From Thermococcus eurythermalis (GTDB lineage: Archaea; Methanobacteriota_B; Thermococci; Thermococcales; Thermococcaceae): 64,000 nucleotides of DNA. Position numbers and translations under genes: made by a program. The DNA is taken from NCBI RefSeq assembly GCF_000769655.1, contig NZ_CP008887.1:1984001-2048000 (forward strand). The letters run 5' to 3'. The first letter of the stretch is position 1. Each line of letters opens with the position of its first letter. The notes under the pieces were generated by a model, which was not told the DNA's origin, ran no database searches, and saw only the letters and a program-made list of their open reading frames with translations. Below, piece by piece: positions 26,268 through 35,893 of this stretch.

Positions 26268-26871
26268 GCACTACCTCCACCGCTACGGGCGGGCGACATT
26301 TACCCTCTTCCTGATAAACGTCGCGGTCTATGCAGTGGAGGCAGTTATGAGTAAAAATCCTTTCTGGATTAGTGGGGACGTCCTGGCTACACTAGGTCAG
26401 TGGAACTACGCCGTTCTTCACCTCGGGGCATGGTGGCAGCCGTTCACGGCGATGTTCGTCCACGTCAACATAATCCACGTCCTCTTCAACGCCTATTTCC
26501 TACTCTCACTGGGCAGCCAGCTCGAAAGACTCATTGGACCCAAGCGGGTCGTGATCGTTTACATTGTCTCGGGCCTGACTGGAAACCTGCTAACACTGTT
26601 CCTCACGCCACCCAACCTCGTCAGCGCAGGTGCCAGCGGGGCGCTGTTCGGTATCGCGGGGACGCTGATAGCAATAACCGGCGTCATTGGCGGGAACATG
26701 CAACTGGCCCTCTTGAACGCCTTCGTGCTCTTCCTCGTCAACAGCATCCTGCCAAGGGTCAACGCCATAGCCCACTTCGGCGGCATGGTAGTGGGCATCC
26801 TGATGGGCTACTACTACGGAAAGGCCATAAAGAGAAGGCTCACCTGGGCCTACACGTACGACTACTATTAG
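26257..26871 (+). CDS. Rhomboid family intramembrane serine protease
   Basis: 204 aa with six hydrophobic segments. The rhomboid signatures are in place: NIIHVLFNAYFLLSLGSQLE in helix 2, GASGALFGIAG with the catalytic Ser (near 127) in helix 4, and NAIAHFGGMVVGILMG with the catalytic His in helix 6. It cleaves membrane proteins within the bilayer. It overlaps the phosphatase gene by 11 nt and is followed by the tRNA. Confidence 0.94.
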   Translation: MSLEHYLHRYGRATFTLFLINVAVYAVEAVMSKNPFWISGDVLATLGQWNYAVLHLGAWWQPFTAMFVHVNIIHVLFNAYFLLSLGSQLERLIGPKRVVIVYIVSGLTGNLLTLFLTPPNLVSAGASGALFGIAGTLIAITGVIGGNMQLALLNAFVLFLVNSILPRVNAIAHFGGMVVGILMGYYYGKAIKRRLTWAYTYDYY

Positions 26872-26888
26872 GCAACCACCAGCGAAAG

Positions 26889-26899
26889 ATTTAAAAACG
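26889..26899 (+). promoter_or_regulatory. TATA box of tRNA-Met
   Basis: ATTTAAAAACG at 26889-26899, about 36 nt before the mature tRNA 5' end at 26935, suits transcription with a short leader removed by RNase P. Confidence 0.55.
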
Positions 26900-26934
26900 C
26901 CCACCGAAAGGTATAGGTCGAGCGCTCGGGTCGT

Positions 26935-27042
26935 GCCGGGGTAGCTTAGCCTGGTCAGAGCGCTCGGCTCATAGGGCCGCTCCCCTTCGGGGGAGCCTGA
27001 GAAACCGAGAGGTCCGGGGTTCAAAGCCCCGCCCCGGCACCA
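26935..27042 (+). tRNA. tRNA-Met (CAT, elongator) with a 30-nt intron
   Basis: Acceptor GCCGGGG pairs with CCCCGGC; D arm GCTTAGCCTGGTCAGAGC; anticodon stem CTCGG/CCGAG; T arm CGGGG-TTCAAAG-CCCCG; encoded CCA. Anticodon CAT at 26970-26972. The intron is 26974-27003, after position 37, with a GCTCCCC-TTC-GGGGGAGC stem that gives the bulge-helix-bulge form. The G1-C72 pair and lack of initiator features mark the elongator. Its exons would be joined by tRNA endonuclease and RtcB. Confidence 0.95.
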
Positions 27043-27045
27043 TAA

Positions 27046-27137
27046 GAAACTTTTCTGGCGAAAAGTTTCATCAAAACCCGTAGCTCCTTCAAAAGGAATC
27101 ACAAACTTTGATGAAACTTTGCCGGGCAAAGTTTCAG
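27046..27137. repeat. Inverted pair of GAAACTTT-type hairpins
   Basis: Two units face each other: AAACTTTT-CTGGCG-AAAAGTTT with a CATCAAA tail (27047-27075), and TTTGATG with GAAACTTT-GCCGGG-CAAAGTTTC (27106-27136). Each is a hairpin and together they form a larger inverted repeat. They lie just downstream of the tRNA and may terminate it or be a dispersed palindromic repeat. Confidence 0.6.
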
Positions 27138-27571
27138 CGCTGGCGGAAGATTAAGTGCCTTTTGAATTGCTAAATTTTAGAATTTTAGAGTGAGTTTCTA
27201 TTGGATTTGCTCTTTTGCAAGTATTTCACTATGAGAAGGCGCCCGGAGGGCGCCAGAGTAAGTTTGAAAGTGCTTGAAAGTGGATTTTTGAGGTTAAACT
27301 CACTTGAGAACTGCCAAACCAATTAGTGCACGACTGACTTTTACCCGTTGATACGAAAGGGAATTCTTTAGATCAAACAGATTAAACTTTTCTCAAAAGT
27401 TTGTTGCCAAGCAAAGGTTTCATCAAAGTTGACAGCTCATTCTTGAAAGTTCAATTTGAGCAAGTTTCCCGTTTGGATAAAAAAGCCTTCCCGAGCACAC
27501 CCAGATATCGAAACCAGCCAAAACACCCCGCAACCGGAAAGTTTTTCTGGAAAAACGCCAAAATCGGCTTG
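27138..27571. other. A/T-rich stretch without a supported gene
   Basis: No supported gene. It holds TTTTAGA repeats near 27175-27190, a perfect hairpin GGCGCCC-GGA-GGGCGCC at 27238-27254, GAAAGTGCTTGAAAGTG near 27267, and a third copy of the hairpin-type repeat at 27386-27430. Open frames across it have poor coding character. The 3' part may hold the leader or promoter of the next gene. Confidence 0.5.
27386..27430. repeat. Third copy of the AAACTTTT...CATCAAAG repeat
   Basis: AAACTTTT-CTC-AAAAGTTT followed by TTGCCAAGCAAAGGTTTCATCAAAG. The orientation is the same as the unit at 27047, about 340 bp away, but it is less regular. Confidence 0.5.
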
Positions 27572-27934
27572 ATGAAGATAGTAAAAGTTCCCTCCAAGGA
27601 CAGGGTTGGGATCATAAACGTCGGCGCACCACCGGAGGTCGAGCTCGACATCGACGTCAAGCCCCGGAAGGGAGAACTCGTCGTCTGGATAACGAACCCA
27701 AACACCTTCAAGGTCGAGACGGACAACGAGATTGAGCTCTACGAGTACGTCGGTTTCTGGCAGAGGCTTGACCCAGGGATAGTGTTTCTAAACCGCAAAA
27801 TCGTCCTAATCCCCGGTGAAACGATAGAGCAAAAGTTACCGGTGGAGCTCACGCCAGGGAGATACAAGGTCGTCAAGGTGGCCTACGTGAACGGGGCCAA
27901 GGTTAGAGTTGAAAAGGAGTTCACAGTCCGCTGA
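27572..27934 (+). CDS. Small all-beta protein, Ig-like, unknown function
   Basis: 120 aa from ATG 27572 (MKIVKVPSKDRVGIINVGAP). The open frame extends upstream through poor sequence, so the internal start is preferred. The body alternates short strands: VELDIDVKPRKGELVVWITN, NRKIVLIPGETIEQKLPVEL and LTPGRYKVVKVAYVNGAKV. This is the pattern of an Ig-like or BsuPI-like beta sandwich. No signal peptide is present, so it should be cytoplasmic. It overlaps the convergent XPD gene end by 14 nt. Confidence 0.6.
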   Translation: MKIVKVPSKDRVGIINVGAPPEVELDIDVKPRKGELVVWITNPNTFKVETDNEIELYEYVGFWQRLDPGIVFLNRKIVLIPGETIEQKLPVELTPGRYKVVKVAYVNGAKVRVEKEFTVR

Positions 27935-29843
27935 GCCAGAAGCGTTTCAAGTAAAGCCTCATCCTCGCCAGGTCAACGGGCCTCATGGTTTCCACCATCC
28001 AGTCCGGAAAGTCCTTCCTGACGTTCCTCCAGAGAACGCGGTAGTCGAGGATTATTATCGAGCCCTTCTCCTCCGCCGAGCGGTGAACCCTTCCTGCCGC
28101 CTGAACCAGTTTCCTGTGAGCGGGGAGGTAGTAGCCGTAGTAACGGCCCTTCCCAGGAAACTTCCACTCGAAGTACCTTATCTGGGCCTGAACGCGCGGA
28201 GTTGGCCTCGCGTATGGAATCCCGACCAGGATGACCCCGTTCATCTCGTCGCCAGAGTAATCCTGTCCCTCACTGTTCCTCCCACCCATGACACCGAGCA
28301 GAACCGCCCCGTTGCCCTTTGCGTGGGCCTTAAAGCTCGCCACCATCGCGTCGTTCTCGGCCGAGCTTACTCCCTGCCTCTCGATGAAGACGGCCTTTCC
28401 GGTTCCCTCAAGTCTAACCTCAAGGTTGGCCGAGAGAAGGCCCTGGAGAACCTCATACGAGGCCGTAAACACGCCGACGTTCTTGGGGATTAGCTTGACC
28501 GCCTCAACTATGTAGTCCACCATCTTCCTGTAGACCTGGAGCGAGCGCTCCTCACCGCGCGTCGAGACGTCTTTGGCGACCAGAACCTGCGCGTTTTCAC
28601 GCTTCACCATCCTCGGAAACTTCTTCAGCCTGGCATTCTCGATGCCCATGACGTCCCTGAAGGCCTCGAGGGGCGTAAGGGTTCCGGAAATGAAGAAGGC
28701 GCTGTGGACGTCACGCAGGAAGGTTAGAGCTTTCGACGGGTCAAGGGCAACTAGCTCAAGGCTCAAACCCTTCTCCCTGCTGAGCAGGAAGAGGTAGTCG
28801 TCCCTGCCGATGAGCGAGAACCATAGGAGCAGAAACTCGCCGACGCGGCCGATGTAGCTCCTCGGCGGCTTGCCCTTCTCGATTCGGTCTTCCCTAATTG
28901 CCTCGCCGATTGAGACCATCTCGTTCAGCGTTTTGACGAGCCAGCGCTCGCTTATCCCGAGTGTTCTCATCAGGTGAACGAAGACCAGCTCTGGCTGAAT
29001 CGGCGTTTCCTGGATTTCCCTGTCGGCGAGCTTCTCACGGAAGAGCAACTCAAGGCCCCTGCCGAGTATGCTCAGGAAGTTGGCTATCTCGTTCTCCCTG
29101 TACTCGTCGGCCTCCTTGATGGCCCTGTTGAGGGTGTGTATGCTCAGCCTGTCGCTCAAAGCCGAGATGGCCTGGTCCGGCAAATTGTGGGCCTCGTCGA
29201 AGACGATTATCAGGTCTGAGTAATCCACGCCGAGCGAGCTTATCAGGCTCTCCCTTATGCTGGGGCTTATCGCGTAGAGGTAGCTGGCAACGATGACGTC
29301 CGCCTTCTCGGCTATTTTTTTCGTGAGGTCGTAGGGGCAGAGCTCGAGCGTCTCCGCGTAGCTCAGGATTTCAGAGGGGTGGGACGGACTCTCGAGGAAG
29401 AAGTTGATAAGCTCGTTGAACTCGGCCTTTTTCTTCTTCTCGTTCTCGTAGAAGGGGCACTTTCCAAGCTTCTTCAGGTTCTTGCAGACGACCATGGCGG
29501 TGTAGGCGTCGCTCGTGAACTGGGTGAGGTAGTTGTGGAGGCACAGCTCCTTCCTGCTCCTGAGCTCAACCCCGGAAACCCTTGCCTTCCTGTTTATCGC
29601 CTTGAGTTCCTCTATAACGCGGTCCATCTGCCTGTGCGTTCGGGCCAAGTAGAGAACCTTGAGGCCGAGCTCTTTGGCTATTGGAAGAACTCCCGCCAGA
29701 ACGCTCACTGTCTTACCGAAGCCGGTAGGTGCCTCGATTATGGCGTTCTCTCCCCTCTCGGCAGTTTCGCGCACGAGCTCAATGAACTCCGCCTGATTGG
29801 GCCTGAGGGTGTCGTAGGGAAAGTACTGGAGGTCTGGTTGCAT
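27921..29843 (-). CDS. XPD/Rad3-type 5'-3' DNA helicase
   Basis: 640 aa from ATG 29843 (MQPDLQYFPYDTLRPNQAEF), which fits a leaderless transcript. Walker A EAPTGFGKT, DEAH box VFDEAHNLPD, and between them four cysteines for a 4Fe-4S cluster (KELCLHNY, VVCKNL, GKCPFYE, ELCPYD). The C-terminal motifs are LLGVMGGRNSEGQDYSGDE and QAAGRVHRSAEEKG. The XPD family unwinds DNA in repair. Archaea lack the TFIIH context, so the exact pathway is open. Confidence 0.94.
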   Translation of the reverse strand: MQPDLQYFPYDTLRPNQAEFIELVRETAERGENAIIEAPTGFGKTVSVLAGVLPIAKELGLKVLYLARTHRQMDRVIEELKAINRKARVSGVELRSRKELCLHNYLTQFTSDAYTAMVVCKNLKKLGKCPFYENEKKKKAEFNELINFFLESPSHPSEILSYAETLELCPYDLTKKIAEKADVIVASYLYAISPSIRESLISSLGVDYSDLIIVFDEAHNLPDQAISALSDRLSIHTLNRAIKEADEYRENEIANFLSILGRGLELLFREKLADREIQETPIQPELVFVHLMRTLGISERWLVKTLNEMVSIGEAIREDRIEKGKPPRSYIGRVGEFLLLWFSLIGRDDYLFLLSREKGLSLELVALDPSKALTFLRDVHSAFFISGTLTPLEAFRDVMGIENARLKKFPRMVKRENAQVLVAKDVSTRGEERSLQVYRKMVDYIVEAVKLIPKNVGVFTASYEVLQGLLSANLEVRLEGTGKAVFIERQGVSSAENDAMVASFKAHAKGNGAVLLGVMGGRNSEGQDYSGDEMNGVILVGIPYARPTPRVQAQIRYFEWKFPGKGRYYGYYLPAHRKLVQAAGRVHRSAEEKGSIIILDYRVLWRNVRKDFPDWMVETMRPVDLARMRLYLKRFWLSGL

Positions 29844-29889
29844 GGGAAGAGTTTTTAACGGGCCACTTTTAACCTTTCCCGTGGTGGAG
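29844..29889. promoter_or_regulatory. Compact divergent promoter (XPD / membrane protein)
   Basis: Only 46 bp separate the two starts. On the minus strand GTTAAAAGTGG (about 29866-29876) is placed about 25 nt from the XPD ATG. On the plus strand GTTTTTAACGG (about 29851-29861) is placed about 30 nt from ATG 29890. The two core promoters therefore interlock and should compete. Confidence 0.5.
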
Positions 29890-30147
29890 ATGGAGGAGCG
29901 AGAGAAGAAGCTGGTCGAATACGGCATCGAAGCCCTGATTGTAGCGTGGCTTGGCTACCTGTTCCTCTACCAGAACTACCTGCTCCACAAGTGGCACAGG
30001 GGGCTCCCACTGCCAGAGAAGTGGCCCTTTGCCCTGGGGGGAATCGCAATGGGGCTGGCTTTTCTGCTCTACGAGATGTGGAAGCTTGAGAAGAAGTCAC
30101 CGACGGAGAACACTGAGGAAGTACTCTCCCCCGAGCTCGAGGCCTGA
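29890..30147 (+). CDS. Small two-helix membrane protein
   Basis: 85 aa from ATG 29890 (GTGGTGGAG upstream). A charged start MEEREKKLVEYGIEAL is followed by a first membrane helix LIVAWLGYLFLYQNYLL, a basic loop, a second helix ALGGIAMGLAFLLYEMW and an acidic tail. No family is recognised. The 3' end overlaps the convergent gene by 51 nt. Confidence 0.65.
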   Translation: MEEREKKLVEYGIEALIVAWLGYLFLYQNYLLHKWHRGLPLPEKWPFALGGIAMGLAFLLYEMWKLEKKSPTENTEEVLSPELEA

Positions 30148-30798
30148 GAAGTCCTCCTCACCGACGTCAAGCAGGGGCTTATTAACCTCGACTATCGCGC
30201 TTCCACCCGAGCTCTCGTGCTCGAGGTTTTTAACCACGTCGTTCTCGACGGTTATCCTGAACTCCTCGCCCTCTCCACGTCCCGCGAGGGAAAAACTCCC
30301 GTTTCCAAGGCTGAAGCGGAGGTATCTGAGGAGGTGGGGGAGATCCTCAGAGGCCAAGTCCCGCACGTAGAACTCCCCCTTCCCCGTTGGAAGGATTTTT
30401 CCAACGATTCTCCGGTAGCTCTCAGAGAAGCGGCAGATGGACAGCCCAAACCCCTTTGCAAGCTCCTCAAGCTTCCGGCCGAGAAAGCGCTCGACGAGGT
30501 CGGCAGAGGCCCTTGACACAAGCCTGCCCTCCCCAGCAGAGATCGAGAGGATGAGGAGTCCCTTCGTGCCCTTCATTATGTAGGTGGCAGTCGAATCGGC
30601 GAAGGCAATGTTCATCTTTCCCCGGAACTCAAAGCTGAACAGCCGTTTTCTCAGGTGTATCCTGACATCGAAGGGTTCTTCCCCCGAAATCTCCGCCTCG
30701 AATGGCAGTGACAAGAAGAGCTCCCCCGATCGTGATACAACCCACTTCACGGCTTCCCAGTCCGCTGAGAAGGGCATCTCTGCCACTCTTGATTCCAT
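30097..30798 (-). CDS. Uncharacterised 233-aa soluble protein
   Basis: ATG 30798 with GGTGTCC upstream; the frame runs 14 codons further but has no RBS there. The sequence is beta-rich at first (GELFLSLPFEAEISG, VRIHLRKRLFSFEFRGKMNI), with a helix near ADLVERFLGRKLEELAKGFG and a beta-rich C-terminus. There is no signal peptide, membrane helix or catalytic motif. The N-terminal half resembles lipid-transfer-like or SRPBCC-type small beta domains only vaguely, and I would not assign it. Confidence 0.6.
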   Translation of the reverse strand: MESRVAEMPFSADWEAVKWVVSRSGELFLSLPFEAEISGEEPFDVRIHLRKRLFSFEFRGKMNIAFADSTATYIMKGTKGLLILSISAGEGRLVSRASADLVERFLGRKLEELAKGFGLSICRFSESYRRIVGKILPTGKGEFYVRDLASEDLPHLLRYLRFSLGNGSFSLAGRGEGEEFRITVENDVVKNLEHESSGGSAIVEVNKPLLDVGEEDFSGLELGGEYFLSVLRR

Positions 30799-30879
30799 CG
30801 CTGGACACCTTTGGGCGTCCGCTACCTGTAGAATATCCAAAATCCATTTTTAAAGTTGGCGGAAGAAAAGAGGTGAAAA

Positions 30880-31956
<1,077 letters not shown>

Positions 31957-32035
31957 CTAAATGCTCATGGCTGGAATATTTAAGGTTTTAGGTCTCCTCC
32001 CAAAGGTTTTTAGCCTTCAGGGGACCGTTCCCATT

Positions 32036-32752
32036 ATGGAGCTGCTTAAGCTTAACGTAGTCCCCTGCAGGTTCATAGAGAGGCTCAACCGCTTCGTGGC
32101 GCTGGTGGAAGTGGGCGGTGATGTTAGAAAGGCGCTAGTTACCAACACGGGACGGCTGGAGGAATTTATGATTCCTGGAAGGAAGGCCTTCTGCACGCCT
32201 AAGAACGGTGGGAAGACCGATTTCGTTCTTGTAGCCTTTGAAGACCTCAACGGAAAGGGAGCAATAATAGACACCCGAACCCAGGCAAGGGCGTTTGAGA
32301 GGGCCGTTGAGCTGAACCTTGTACCTTGGCTGAGAGACTGCAGGATAAAGAGGAAGGAAGTCCGCGTTGGGAACTCACGCCTCGACTACCTCCTTGAGTG
32401 CCCGAGCGGTGAAATCTACGCAGAGATGAAGAGCGCCGTCCTGCGCGGTGGGGATAAGGGCGAATACGCAATGTATCCAGACTGCCCGAGCGTCAGGGGA
32501 CAGAGGCACATAAGGGAGCTCATCGAACTGGCCCGCTCCGGAAAGAGGGCAATGATATTCTTCATCGGCGCTATGCCGGGCGTTGAGAAGTTCAGCCCCT
32601 ACGAGAAGGGAGACCCGGAGATAGCGCGCCTCCTGGCTGAAGCCAGAAAAACGGGTGTTGAAGTGCACGCGCTGAGCATCTCACTCCTGCCGGACGGCAG
32701 GGTGATTCTTGAGAGGCCGAGCCTTGAGGTCAAGCTTAGAGAGGATTTTTAA
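32036..32752 (+). CDS. sfsA: SfsA family protein
   Basis: 238 aa from ATG 32036 (MELLKLNVVPCRFIERLNRF); the longer frame is non-conserved. It has the OB-like N-terminal domain and then the PD-(D/E)xK-like core: SRLDYLLECPSGEIYAEMKSAVL with Asp and Glu-x-Lys, then YPDCPSVRGQRHIRELIELA. In E. coli SfsA stimulates maltose genes. The fold suggests nucleic-acid binding or cleavage, but the archaeal role is unknown. TATA-like AATATTTAAGG at 31976 and GTTTTTAGCC at 32006 lie upstream. Confidence 0.9.
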   Translation: MELLKLNVVPCRFIERLNRFVALVEVGGDVRKALVTNTGRLEEFMIPGRKAFCTPKNGGKTDFVLVAFEDLNGKGAIIDTRTQARAFERAVELNLVPWLRDCRIKRKEVRVGNSRLDYLLECPSGEIYAEMKSAVLRGGDKGEYAMYPDCPSVRGQRHIRELIELARSGKRAMIFFIGAMPGVEKFSPYEKGDPEIARLLAEARKTGVEVHALSISLLPDGRVILERPSLEVKLREDF

Positions 32753-32801
32753 AGGCCTTGCCGTATTTCCAGAGGGGTAACGACCCCGTGAGGTGATGGG
32801 A

Positions 32802-33689
32802 ATGGCCATAGTTGACGTTAGGATTCTTGTGGAAGGAGCGAGCGACGTTGAAGTTGTAAGCAAAGCCCTCCAAGGTTTGGCCTTGGGAAGCGAGTACAAC
32901 ATAACGATTTCCGCGATAATTCCGACAACCAACGTGGAGATAGCCAAGAGCGCCGCGGCCGGTGCAGACCTGCTCATCATAGCCACCGACGCCGACCGCG
33001 TTGGAAGGGAGCTGGCCGAGAGGCTCTTCAACGAGCTCGGCGAAATGGTCGGGCACATCGAGAGGATGAAGCTCCCCCTGGGCCACGACCTAGAGCACGT
33101 TGATGTCGAGCTCGTCAGGAAGGAGCTCAAGAACACCCTCGTCAGGGCAGGACTGAAGAGCCTGCAGGTTCTCCCTGAGTACATGGAGCTCAGAAAACAG
33201 CTCCTTGACGTGAAGGGGAAGTACGACCAGCTTGCGAACGAGTATGAGAGCCTTTACAAGGAGCACGAAGAGCTCAGGAAGAAGTACGAGGAGCTCCACT
33301 CCGAATACACCAGGATTAGGAACGAGAACGAGGGGCTGAAGGAGCTCCTCGGCAAGAAGAGCAAGCCCGTCAAGATCGAGGACGCCTGGACCAACCTGTT
33401 CCCGGCTGAGCCCGTCCCGGACGAGAGGGTTCTCGCAATAGCGGTTGAAAAGCTCGGCCTTGCCGGAAAAGTGGTCGTCGGCCAGGGATACGTCTTCGCA
33501 GAGGAGCAGGAGCTCGTGGAGGAGCTCATGAAGACCGTTTACCTAAGCCTCGCCATAAAAGAGGACATAGAGTCAAAGGCCGAAAACCCCGCCAATACTG
33601 GAGAGCAGAAAAAAGAAGGTGAAAAACCCGAATCCGGGGAAGACTTTGAAATCATAGACGCCGGATTAAAGCCAGACGAACTGCTCTAA
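32802..33689 (+). CDS. TOPRIM-domain coiled-coil protein
   Basis: 295 aa from ATG 32802 (GAGGTGATGGGA upstream; TATA TTTTTAAAGG near 32746). The TOPRIM core has the glutamate in [14 protein letters not shown] and the DxD in [19 protein letters not shown]. It continues into a coiled coil (about 105-185, repeated [20 protein letters not shown]), a second small domain ([20 protein letters not shown]) and an acidic, disordered-looking tail. TOPRIM domains act in topoisomerases, primases and OLD nucleases; no partner domain is present here, so the job is unknown. It lies 10 nt upstream of xerA, and both may serve chromosome handling. Confidence 0.8.
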   Translation: MAIVDVRILVEGASDVEVVSKALQGLALGSEYNITISAIIPTTNVEIAKSAAAGADLLIIATDADRVGRELAERLFNELGEMVGHIERMKLPLGHDLEHVDVELVRKELKNTLVRAGLKSLQVLPEYMELRKQLLDVKGKYDQLANEYESLYKEHEELRKKYEELHSEYTRIRNENEGLKELLGKKSKPVKIEDAWTNLFPAEPVPDERVLAIAVEKLGLAGKVVVGQGYVFAEEQELVEELMKTVYLSLAIKEDIESKAENPANTGEQKKEGEKPESGEDFEIIDAGLKPDELL

Positions 33690-33699
33690 GGGCTGAGCG

Positions 33700-34539
33700 A
33701 TGAGCACCGAAGTCCTTGAAGAGTTCGAGACATACCTCGACCTGGAGGGCAAGAGCCCGAACACGGTTAGGATGTACTCCTACTACGTCAGGCGATACCT
33801 TGAGTGGGGTGGAGCCATCAACGCGCGCTCCGCCCTCCGCTTCTTGGCAAGGCTGAGGCGCGAGGGATACTCAAACAGGAGCCTGAACCTCGTCGTCCAG
33901 GCTTTGAGGGCCTACTTCCGCTTTGAGGGATACGATGATGAAGCCGAAAAGCTCAAGCCCCCAAAAGTGCCGAGGAGCCTGCCGAAGGCCCTAACCCGCG
34001 AGGAAGTCAAGCGACTGCTCTCCGTTATCCCGCCGACCCGGAAGAGGGACAGGCTCATCGTTCTCCTCCTCTACGGCGCAGGCCTCCGAGTCAGCGAGCT
34101 CTGCAACCTGAAGAAAGGAGATATAGACCTCGACAGGGGCATCATCGTCGTCCGCGGTGGAAAGGGAGCAAAGGACAGAGTCGTGCCCATTCCCGAGTTT
34201 CTGGCTAAGGAAATCCGCTCGTACCTCGAAACGCGCTCCGATTCGAGCGAGTACCTCCTCGTCGAGGAGCGGAGAAAGAACAAAGACCGGCTCTCACCAA
34301 AGACCGTCTGGTACCTACTGAGGAAATATGGGGAAAAAGCCGGGGTGGAGGTCACACCGCATAAGCTACGTCACAGCTTCGCAACGCACATGCTCGAGCG
34401 CGGGGTGGACATAAGGGCAATTCAGGAGCTGCTGGGACACTCAAACCTCTCAACGACGCAGATTTACACAAAAGTTACAGTCGAACACCTCAAGAAGGCG
34501 CAGGAGAAGGCAAGGCTCATGGAAGGGCTGGTGGAGTGA
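33700..34539 (+). CDS. xerA: Tyrosine recombinase XerA
   Basis: 279 aa. A SAM-like N-terminal domain ([20 protein letters not shown]) is followed by the catalytic domain with R in [14 protein letters not shown] in [18 protein letters not shown] in [15 protein letters not shown] in [10 protein letters not shown] and the nucleophile Y in TQIYTKVT. XerA resolves chromosome dimers at dif in Thermococcales without FtsK. I do not see a dif site next to the gene. It sits behind the TOPRIM gene, and its last 23 nt overlap ATPase 2 on the other strand. Confidence 0.95.
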   Translation: MSTEVLEEFETYLDLEGKSPNTVRMYSYYVRRYLEWGGAINARSALRFLARLRREGYSNRSLNLVVQALRAYFRFEGYDDEAEKLKPPKVPRSLPKALTREEVKRLLSVIPPTRKRDRLIVLLLYGAGLRVSELCNLKKGDIDLDRGIIVVRGGKGAKDRVVPIPEFLAKEIRSYLETRSDSSEYLLVEERRKNKDRLSPKTVWYLLRKYGEKAGVEVTPHKLRHSFATHMLERGVDIRAIQELLGHSNLSTTQIYTKVTVEHLKKAQEKARLMEGLVE

Positions 34540-35806
34540 GTCCCAGCAGGAACTTCCAGAGGGGAACAACGTTTATCCTAAGGTTATCCCTTTCAATGGT
34601 TTCTTCTTCATCGAGAGTCACCACTGTGAGGTTCTTACAGCCGAGGTTCCTGCCTGCCTCGGTAAGGGAGGATAGCTCTCTTTCTTCGGCATCACTGAGG
34701 CTTAGGGTTACCTGAATAAGCTCCACGACTTTCCCTGATTCTGACACAACGAAATCAACTTCTTTTTCACCGGAGCCACCGTAGTAGCAGATGTTGAGGA
34801 GCGGGTTCTGGTAGTGCTTTCTTCTAAGAAGTTCAAGAAAGACGGCATTTTCCATATCTCGCGCAGGGTCTTTTCTTGAAAAGAGGGCAAAGCCGGTGTC
34901 AATAAGGTATACCTTTTTGGGGGCCCTGATAGATTCCTTTTCGGAACGGGCAAACTTCGGAAGGAAGAAGACAAAGAAAGAGTCTTCAAGTGCCCTGAGG
35001 TATTCAAGGGCGGTTGTTTTAGATGTCCCGAACTCCGACTGGAGGAAGCGGTGGATTGAGCTGTAGGAAGTGTATTTCGCGTAGTTCGATAGCAGAAGCT
35101 TAACAAGGGCCTCAATTAGGGCCACGTTCCGTATTCCGTGCCGCTCTACAACATCCTTTGTTATCATCACAGAGAAGTACTCTTCAAGGATTCTGACCTT
35201 ATCGTCGAGCAAAACTACCTCAGGAAAGGCGCCGTACCGCAGATACTCCCCCAAGAGCTCCTTTATCCTGTGAACCTTTCTGCCATAGACGTCGTGCCGT
35301 TTAAGCTCAACTCCCTTAAACTGGAGGAACTCCCGGAACGAGAGCGGAAGGAGAGTGTAGGAAATTCCACGCCCCCTTAGCTGGGTGGCAACCTCCCTTG
35401 AGAGGAGCTTGGAAGAAGAGCCGGTAACGGCAACCATGAATCCCTCATCAAGGAGATACCGCACGCCTATCTCCCAGTCAGGGACGTTCTGAATTTCGTC
35501 GAGAAGGAAGAAGACTTCTTTTCCAACGTTCTCTGGATAGAGGTCAAAGTAAGCATCTACAACCCCTGGGAAGTCTCTGCCGGTTATCCCGAACAGAAGG
35601 GGATTCTCGAAGTTTAGGTACACATAGCGTTCCCGCTCTTCGCCGACCAGCGAATAGAGGAGATAAGTTTTCCCCGAGCGCCTAGGGCCAATTATTACCG
35701 TAGCTTTCCCAGGGTTCAAGGAAACCTCCCGCTCCCGCTTCAAAACTTCCGGAAGGTCTCTCTCATGAAAGAGGCGAATATAGCGTTTAACGTCATCAGA
35801 CCGCAT
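34517..35806 (-). CDS. AAA ATPase with C-terminal DUF4143 (ATPase 2)
   Basis: 429 aa, paralogue of the protein at 23397. Walker [15 protein letters not shown], Walker [12 protein letters not shown], sensor [20 protein letters not shown], wHTH-like [19 protein letters not shown], and the nuclease-like end [23 protein letters not shown] with the same Gln in place of Lys. The ATG is the last base of a 21-bp operator-like repeat plus TG, so the gene is transcribed with little or no leader. ATPase 1 has a different palindrome, so each member probably has its own control. Confidence 0.88.
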   Translation of the reverse strand: MRSDDVKRYIRLFHERDLPEVLKREREVSLNPGKATVIIGPRRSGKTYLLYSLVGEERERYVYLNFENPLLFGITGRDFPGVVDAYFDLYPENVGKEVFFLLDEIQNVPDWEIGVRYLLDEGFMVAVTGSSSKLLSREVATQLRGRGISYTLLPLSFREFLQFKGVELKRHDVYGRKVHRIKELLGEYLRYGAFPEVVLLDDKVRILEEYFSVMITKDVVERHGIRNVALIEALVKLLLSNYAKYTSYSSIHRFLQSEFGTSKTTALEYLRALEDSFFVFFLPKFARSEKESIRAPKKVYLIDTGFALFSRKDPARDMENAVFLELLRRKHYQNPLLNICYYGGSGEKEVDFVVSESGKVVELIQVTLSLSDAEERELSSLTEAGRNLGCKNLTVVTLDEEETIERDNLRINVVPLWKFLLGLTPPALP

Positions 35807-35826
35807 GGTACACTATACCGTACCAA
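35806..35826. promoter_or_regulatory. Operator repeat, proximal copy (includes start codon)
   Basis: 21-bp sequence with GGTAC and GTACC arms around ACTATACC, identical to the copy at 35841. The A of the ATPase 2 start codon is its last base on the coding strand. Confidence 0.75.
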
Positions 35827-35828
35827 CC

Positions 35829-35838
35829 TTTAAAAATG
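35829..35838 (-). promoter_or_regulatory. TATA box of ATPase 2 between the two operators
   Basis: Read on the minus strand, CATTTTTAAAGG lies between the two identical repeats, about 25 nt before the start codon. Confidence 0.6.
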
Positions 35839-35840
35839 TT

Positions 35841-35861
35841 TGGTACACTATACCGTACCAA
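35841..35861. promoter_or_regulatory. Operator repeat, distal copy
   Basis: Exact second copy of the 21-bp site, 35 bp from the first, upstream of the TATA box. A protein bound to both would enclose the core promoter. Confidence 0.75.
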
Positions 35862-35893
35862 TTGGCAGGTCAAAATAAAAAAGATTCGAGTGT

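Noticed and set aside
27401-27571. 57-residue N-terminal extension of the small beta protein
   Set aside because: It runs through the repeat copy at 27386-27430 and lacks protein-like character; the internal ATG gives a clean domain.
33690-34540. A dif recombination site next to xerA
   Set aside because: I found no 28-bp two-arm site in the intergenic DNA flanking the gene; dif need not be near xerA.
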